From assembly GCA_001898145.1 (NCBI GenBank), contig MKSR01000037.1:17694-81693 (forward strand): 64,000 nt of DNA. The letters are read 5' to 3'. Numbering within the stretch: position 1 is the first letter of the stretch; every line of letters starts with the position of its first letter. The position numbers were made by a program, and so were the translations under genes. Shown here in pieces: positions 60,001 through 64,000 of the stretch. The notes beneath the pieces are model-generated. The model ran no database searches, had not been told where the DNA came from, and was given only the letters and a program-made list of their open reading frames with translations. The DNA is from Dyadobacter sp. 50-39 (GTDB lineage: Bacteria; Bacteroidota; Bacteroidia; Cytophagales; Spirosomataceae).

Positions 60001-61708
60001 GCAATCTTTCCAGTTGATGGGTGCCCGCTACAATACAAGCCTGGGCGACGAGGGAAACAGCGTTTCCGCCAAAGCTTACTGGATTGTCAGTCCTGAACGC
60101 AATATGTCGCCGCCTACACTTGCGGCGAAGACAGACGGAACAACCGGAACGCAGGCATTCGATTTTACCGATGCTGCCAAGTCGCAGCGTTGGCTGCTTT
60201 TGTCGGCCGGACAAGTCGACTCGTTCCGGGATCTGGTAGTCGATCCCGCAGAGGTCCGAAATCCGCATGTAGCCAATGGGGATGGCAAAATCACGCTGAC
60301 CTGGGATCCTGCATTTGGCGTGACTTACGATGTGCTGCGCGCGCAGACGGCAGATGGAAATTTTGAGAGCATTGCCAGCAATTTATCTTCTACCCGCCAT
60401 GCGGATGCGGTGCCTAATGGAAATACCCATTTCTACAAGATCGTAGCCCATAACGAAATGGGGAGCGTGGTCGAGTCCGGCGTATTATCGGGGAAGGCGA
60501 TGCAAGGTCAGCACGCACATTATGCTTTCGACGAAAACCAGGAAACCAGGGCGTACGATGACTGGGGAGCCTATCACGGCCAGCTGAAAAACGGAGTTAC
60601 ATGGACAAGTGGAGGTGCTAGCAATGGCAGACCGGCAGCTTCCAAACCAGGAAGCGGCGGCGTGGTTTTATCCAGAACGGACAGGTCCTACGTTGAACTT
60701 GAACCCGGATTGGTGAGTTCACTTGCTGATTTCACGATTGCGACGTGGGTAAAATTGCCCGAGAATTTGGACGACTACGCGCGGCTGTTTGACTTCGGGA
60801 CCGGCACGGGGGCATACATGGCATTTGCTCCCAAGGCGGGCAGCAAAATCTTCTACCAGATCCGGAATTCCTCAGCCGACTACACGCTGTCTATTCCTCA
60901 TAACGTCCCTTTGAACAAATGGGTACACCTGGCGATCAGTCAGAACGGTGCTACGTTCAAGGTATATTTGAATGGCTCGTTGATCTTCACAGATCAGCAA
61001 GCGGCGCTGAGGCCTGTTGACCTTGGTAATACCAGCCAGAACTATCTTGGCCGCTCACAGTGGGGCCACGACCCGTACAGCGACATGGCCTATGAGGATT
61101 TCAGCATCTATAATTACGCGCTTTCTGACCAGCAGATCACGGCCCTGGTGCAGGAAAGCCCATTGCCTGTTAGGCTAATATCCTTTGAAGGTCAGGCGAC
61201 TAGTGAAGGCAACCGTGTGAGCTGGCGGACGGCCGAAGAAATAGACAATGATTACTTCGTCGTTGAGCGCGCATCGGGTAAACCGGTAAACTTTCAGGTG
61301 ATTGGCAAAATCAAAGGAAATGGGACAACATCTGTTGAAAATAGATATGATTGGCTGGATTCCGAGTCTTTGAATGGTATAACGTACTACCGGCTCAGAC
61401 AGGTCGACATCGGTGGTCACGCTACTTTTAGTCGGATTATTGCGATCGACAATCGCATCAGTCGTTCATTGAATGCTTATCCAAATCCAACCTCCGAGCG
61501 CGTGATGATTGACTTGCCTGAAAGGGCCTCCTCGCCGGTTCATGTTCAGGTGTTTACAACGGGCGGACGTCTTGTGCTTGAAGATCGATTAACAGGGGCA
61601 AGAGAGGGCAGGTTGGATTTCAACGTGAAGGCCTTACCGACAGGTTTGTACCAATTAAATATTATATCGCCGACCGGCAATTATCAGGTCAAAGTTGTCA
61701 AGAAATAG
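57038..61708 (+). CDS. 1556-residue secreted multidomain protein: duplicated carbohydrate-binding-like units, metallopeptidase-like motif, LamG, T9SS domain
   Basis: Signal peptide MKHIRLLLLLVLFRLIGIGN. Then two tandem units (about residues 51-333 and 334-618), each with a galactose-binding-like sandwich (NPSFESSFEGW; NGTYTLTAGAQNISQDP) and a helical FIVAR-like tail. Next come a Fn3-like domain (about 620-712), a domain with HEMNHTVGVGQH at 792-803, which resembles metzincin HExxHxxGxxH but with one extra residue before the third His, a ricin-like or beta-trefoil region (about 900-1065), another Fn3-like domain, LamG (about 1160-1375) and a C-terminal T9SS sorting domain (NAYPNPTSERVMIDLPE). 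It is probably surface-attached or secreted by T9SS and acts on the polymer imported by SusCD. Whether it is a peptidase or a glycan hydrolase is open. Confidence 0.85.
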   Translation: MKHIRLLLLLVLFRLIGIGNFQAAAQRLPAANLNVRTVANHASNADSVDMTGQIVNPSFESSFEGWINNGMATQGNDGLDPYRQGDAYIEKWVSSPPLPDVGVSQTIANLPNGTYTLTAGAQNISQDPFGPQPGAFIFGNNAQTEVQAKGEYSVDFLVVDGTATIGFKTKNSLGNWTGCDHFRLQYKGFDTPAMQERLQVLIDSAEVLLTGKMKSANRAALEASLATAQEPLPQQGSDEELAQRIIQLQTAGEAAKISVEAYAKLQAAVDAAKQAYGSVSGEGAATLLAVLDANETLANNFEAELSEILAAPGQIDAAILAYKRANASDDVPLEMTEYIANPSFESSFSGWNNNGMQVQGNDGLATYKQGTLYVEKWVGAPPLPNVSVSQVVTGLPNGKYTLTAAGQNITQNPAGGQTGAFIFGNDGQKGVGVLGEYAVDFLVIEGKATIGFKTENSQGNWAGLDNFRLQFKGYSRTVMQDKLQSLVDSAQILLAAKMKNSDRTALQSAVAAAQQPLPQDNPDQVLTQSIVQLQTAIDSAVISIDAYGELQAALDSANVVYGDGSGNQAAALRDVIDSNQALADNLDAELSHVQSAPAAVYAAILAFRVANSAGTPPVVITDSRFARGATMAFGRSTISGVSLDDLREHGFCYGTNPNPTIFDQKTTKTFWNNGLIYRIENLQPATVYYIRAYAIGPDYAVGYGDAIKVITIPQGNVTYQLEGSVTNSGENYPRIASAVESGVFYYNQLTSISGHHLSVNYHPGTPTAEASYGGYMQFGANPSYQRTGTTLHEMNHTVGVGQHWIWYGPSSPLREGGSGGRWLGERANKVLQFLDNNPGAFMTGDGVHMWPYGINGAHEDNGSEFLYTANALITQGLGEDGLPSTGGFASPAYTFDYADNAKYYIKVEDDKMGLFTSFLVENEAGQLVNKPLTGPNALNDDHAAWYFQFNPATGYYQIKNAATGKFFTYQGIMENGIGLSASNPASPAQSFQLMGARYNTSLGDEGNSVSAKAYWIVSPERNMSPPTLAAKTDGTTGTQAFDFTDAAKSQRWLLLSAGQVDSFRDLVVDPAEVRNPHVANGDGKITLTWDPAFGVTYDVLRAQTADGNFESIASNLSSTRHADAVPNGNTHFYKIVAHNEMGSVVESGVLSGKAMQGQHAHYAFDENQETRAYDDWGAYHGQLKNGVTWTSGGASNGRPAASKPGSGGVVLSRTDRSYVELEPGLVSSLADFTIATWVKLPENLDDYARLFDFGTGTGAYMAFAPKAGSKIFYQIRNSSADYTLSIPHNVPLNKWVHLAISQNGATFKVYLNGSLIFTDQQAALRPVDLGNTSQNYLGRSQWGHDPYSDMAYEDFSIYNYALSDQQITALVQESPLPVRLISFEGQATSEGNRVSWRTAEEIDNDYFVVERASGKPVNFQVIGKIKGNGTTSVENRYDWLDSESLNGITYYRLRQVDIGGHATFSRIIAIDNRISRSLNAYPNPTSERVMIDLPERASSPVHVQVFTTGGRLVLEDRLTGAREGRLDFNVKALPTGLYQLNIISPTGNYQVKVVKK

Positions 61709-62191
61709 CAAGGCGAAGTATGTAACAGGGCCGCTCATCATATCCTGATTGGGCGGCCTCATTTCTCTATCGGGACGTTATTTGAAGTTGTACTTATAGG
61801 TAAGTCATTTTGTTTTCCGGGTAGTGGTTGCTTTGACCGGATGAATTGAACAGAATTACATACAAGATGTCTATCATCTACTGTATCAGATAGCTATTAA
61901 TTAATCCGAATATGGCATTTGCTATGATTTCGTTTCTCGGATGTAGCTCAATGGACTGATTCTAATCGTACGCTGATTTATCCGAAACGAATTCTTTATA
62001 GTAACCGTAGCATGGCAAATGTCCTGAAACTTTTATGTGAGGATAGTTAGATGTGATAGTTCACTTTGACCGAGGAAATCACCTCGGTCAATTTTACCTT
62101 ATTATATCAGCTAACATTATCTTGCCGGGCGGCAAATGTTATGTAAAAGCATTGTATTGTCCTGAAATAGCTTCACACAAAAGCAAAACGG
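61709..62191. other. Intergenic stretch after the SusCD locus
   Basis: About 480 bp. A weak hairpin follows the stop (GGCCGC...GCGGCC, 61730-61758) and may end the operon transcript. The rest is AT-rich, with no ORF that shows a motif. The right part may include the lost left end of the IS3 remnant. Confidence 0.45.
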
Positions 62192-62584
62192 ATGAAAGCA
62201 AAAGAGAAGGAGATCACGGTCAAAAACCGAAAGCCTTGGGGACGATTAAGCGAAACGGAAAAGAAGAAAATTGTTCATGAGGTAAATTTGGGGATAATTA
62301 GTCAGCGGGCAGCAGCTCGCAAATACGGTTTAAGTCGAAGCAGACTTAGTGCATGGATAGCCGATTTTTCTTCGTTTAGTATTAAGCCACGCGAGGTGGC
62401 GGAAGAAGCCATTGGCAATATGACTGAAAGTGCAAAAACCCGAATTCTGGCCAAGCAAGTTCAGGACCTTACGAAGCAACTTGAAAAGGCTAAGTTGAAG
62501 ATTAGCGGGCTTCAGACAATGATCGAGGTCAGCGTGCAAGAGTTTCCCATCAAAATCAGAAAAAAGCCTGGTACCAAACAGTAA
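62192..62584 (+). CDS. IS3-type OrfA-like protein (helix-turn-helix transposase subunit)
   Basis: A 130-residue protein starting MKAKEKEITVKNRKPWGRLS. It has a helix-turn-helix (VHEVNLGIISQRAAARKYGL SRSRLSAW) and a leucine-zipper-like coiled coil (LAKQVQDLTKQLEKAKLKIS GLQTM), as in IS3-family OrfA proteins of a group different from the element at 15.6 kb. It ends with KIRKKPGTKQ. The OrfB partner is reduced to a 45-codon remnant 53 bp downstream. So the OrfA may still be made but the element cannot move. Confidence 0.8.
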   Translation: MKAKEKEITVKNRKPWGRLSETEKKKIVHEVNLGIISQRAAARKYGLSRSRLSAWIADFSSFSIKPREVAEEAIGNMTESAKTRILAKQVQDLTKQLEKAKLKISGLQTMIEVSVQEFPIKIRKKPGTKQ

Positions 62585-62636
62585 AAAGAATGAGATAGAA
62601 GCATCCGGAAGAATTGCTGGACGAAGCTGTGATTCT

Positions 62637-62771
62637 CCGTACATTTTGATCCATCATTCCGATCGTGGAATTCAGTATTGCTCAGCAGAATATGTGAGTA
62701 TTTTAAATGATGAAAACATTGCGATCAGTATGACTCAAAGCGGAAGCCCCTATGACGGTGTTTTCGATTGA
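62637..62771 (+). pseudogene. OrfB remnant of the same IS3-type element
   Basis: The frame from 62637 reads PYILIHHSDRGIQYCSAEYV, SILNDENIAISMTQSGSPYD, GVFD and a stop. The LIHHSDRGxQYxS motif with its catalytic Asp is the second part of the IS3 DDE domain; the sequence SGSPYD normally continues NAxAES with the catalytic Glu, which is lost here. The first 200 residues or so of OrfB are deleted. Confidence 0.8.
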
Positions 62772-62911
62772 ATCAATACTTTGCTGTTTCATAACTTTGG
62801 TTGATTTTGTTTTGTTGATGCAAAGCAAGCTTGCGCACAGATCTGAATTGTCCTACGATCCGGAGCACAAGGTGGTCAAATCAACTTAAAAGTAAAAGAA
62901 TCCTGTAAAAA

Positions 62912-63931
62912 ATGAAGCAGTTTTCCGAACCCGATTTCAAGAATCAAGAAATTCTTCAGAAGGAAAGCGAGAAGTCATTCCTGCTCGATTTTAGCAATGA
63001 TATGACGGCTGTCCGAAGCAGGGAAGATCTGGCCCTGGTTGTCAGAAAAGCGTTTCGACAGCTTAATCCGGATGGCGGTTATGTGATCAGAAAGATCAAT
63101 GCGGATGGGACAACGATGTCTGCGTACTTGCATGATACCGGCGGTTCGCCGTTTGACGCGGCTTTACTGGAACAGGTACTTACCGAAAAATATCCGATCC
63201 ATGACGGTATCCAAAACCGGATTATGGACAGCTATATTCCCCTGCTTTTCAATGTTCGGCAGGAGCTGCAAAGGGGCTATCAGCTTTCCTATCTGGACCT
63301 TTGGGAAAACATGGGCTTCAAAACGATGGTCGGTATTGCATTGCGCAATGGCGAGACGAATGTGGGCTTGCTATTGCTGAGCATTGATGAAATCAATATC
63401 CCGATCTTGCAGGGCATCTGCTCACAAATTGCGATCGCGATAGGCAACATTGTTGCCAATGAGGAGATTCTCCGCCGCCAGGCCGAACAGCAGCTTATGC
63501 TCACGTTTTCAAATGACATCACCGGCGTCAAAACCAAATCCGACCTGGATTATGTGATTTCCAGTGTTTTGGAAGGGCTGTTTCAAACGCGGATCGCCGT
63601 TTTGTACCTGCTGGCGGAAGATCAGGTTACCCTGAGGCCATACCTTTTCGACAGGCAGTTTTTTCAGGAAAATGAAGTTGCCGAGCACGAAGCATTCTAT
63701 TCTTTGAATATCAATGAACAGCATATAAGACTGGTTTTCCAAAGCAGCCAGCCGATCCTGCTCGATATTGATGAAAACCTGGAAGCAAAATGTCTCAAAC
63801 TCTCCATCCAGCGGGAGCAGCGCGGGCTCAATAGCGTGTATGCATCGGCGCTAAGATTGGGCGAGCAAAATCTGGGTATGGTATGGATGCTTGGTGGTAA
63901 GCAACCGCCTGTGACCATCTTCCAGGTCTGA
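62912..63931 (+). CDS. GAF-domain signalling protein (possibly truncated)
   Basis: A 339-residue cytoplasmic protein with two similar GAF-like modules: the first (about 20-195) starts FLLDFSNDMTAVRSREDLAL and ends LLLLSIDEINIPILQGICSQ IAIAIGNIV; the second (about 205-335) starts LMLTFSNDITGVKTKSDLDY. In Bacteroidota such modules precede sigma-54-type or kinase outputs in longer proteins. Here the second stops right where the same IxxPLLxGIC region would come (GMVWMLGGKQPPVTIFQV and a stop), so the gene may be truncated or frameshifted. A new ORF starts 24 bp later. Confidence 0.7.
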   Translation: MKQFSEPDFKNQEILQKESEKSFLLDFSNDMTAVRSREDLALVVRKAFRQLNPDGGYVIRKINADGTTMSAYLHDTGGSPFDAALLEQVLTEKYPIHDGIQNRIMDSYIPLLFNVRQELQRGYQLSYLDLWENMGFKTMVGIALRNGETNVGLLLLSIDEINIPILQGICSQIAIAIGNIVANEEILRRQAEQQLMLTFSNDITGVKTKSDLDYVISSVLEGLFQTRIAVLYLLAEDQVTLRPYLFDRQFFQENEVAEHEAFYSLNINEQHIRLVFQSSQPILLDIDENLEAKCLKLSIQREQRGLNSVYASALRLGEQNLGMVWMLGGKQPPVTIFQV

Positions 63932-63954
63932 TTGAGAATTCTGAATTTTGGGAT

Positions 63955-64000
63955 ATGAAAAAAGAGCAAAGCAAATCCCAGCAACGCTATCAGCAGCTTT
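63955..64000 (+). CDS. Start of a gene running off the window
   Basis: ATG 63955 begins MKKEQSKSQQRYQQL and is open to the window end. Too short to recognise. It may be a separate gene or the continuation of a broken GAF signalling protein. Confidence 0.35.
   Translation, partial: MKKEQSKSQQRYQQL

Noticed and set aside
1-64000. CRISPR arrays, rRNA or tRNA genes.
   Set aside because: No regularly spaced repeats and no recognisable rRNA or tRNA cloverleaf pattern was found by reading; a tRNAscan or Infernal run would be needed to exclude degenerate ones.

Overview
The window looks like chromosomal DNA of a Bacteroidota member of the order Cytophagales. A Dyadobacter- or Spirosoma-like organism is likely, but this is inferred from gene content only. 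Supporting signs are a SusC/SusD pair driven by an ECF sigma factor and FecR, T9SS-type C-terminal sorting domains, LytS/LytTR two-component pairs, a PadR regulator coupled to a permease with an N-terminal prefix domain, DUF5686 and DUF6134 envelope proteins, and TTTG-type promoter elements. I found no rRNA, tRNA or CRISPR array.

Region by region. (1) 0-5.5 kb: a LytTR response regulator and an intact lantibiotic dehydratase without a cyclase, followed by a decayed stretch with a GH43 remnant. (2) 5.7-15.3 kb: small hypothetical genes, a nucleotidyltransferase-like toxin candidate, and several broken genes (a leucine-rich T9SS protein, an ABC ATPase fragment, a lipoprotein, a large FtsX-type permease) with a PadR regulator. 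(3) 15.6-19.3 kb: an intact IS3-family element next to an AT-rich eptA-PAP2 lipid A modification pair. (4) 19.4-31.2 kb: an envelope block with DUF5686, DUF6134, an operon of outer-membrane barrel + DUF2029 glycosyltransferase + GT2 + polysaccharide deacetylase, a LytS/LytTR pair, and DoxX. (5) 31.4-38.8 kb: MscS channel, lipoproteins, a frameshifted OmpA-type protein, a 7TM-DISM LytS kinase with its LytTR partner, and a PRC-barrel protein. (6) 38.9-48.7 kb: ion-transport and stress genes (DUF305, CPA1 antiporter, APC permease, DUF389, broken nhaA, rhodanese + DUF2892, YtxH) mixed with IS66 and IS21 remnants. (7) 48.8-61.7 kb: a complete ECF sigma / FecR / SusC / SusD / DUF3823 locus ending in a 1556-residue secreted multidomain protein. 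(8) 61.7-64 kb: an IS3 remnant and a GAF protein.

The most interesting signal is a composite operator present four times in region 4: TGACNAAC-N3-GTTNGTCA-N13-GTTNGTCA, with the last two half-sites exactly 21 bp apart. In all four copies a TTNCTTTG (-7-like) element lies 30-31 bp downstream. The sites face DUF5686, DUF6134, the barrel/glycosyltransferase operon and DoxX, and two of them flank a LytS/LytTR pair whose family is known to bind 21-22 bp direct repeats with a GTTN[AG][TG] core. I infer a locally encoded LytTR regulon for envelope remodelling. A second theme is gene decay: at least eight genes carry frameshifts, stops or truncations. One is an exact 11-bp tandem duplication and several are single-base changes in short runs, so both real pseudogenisation and sequencing error must be considered.
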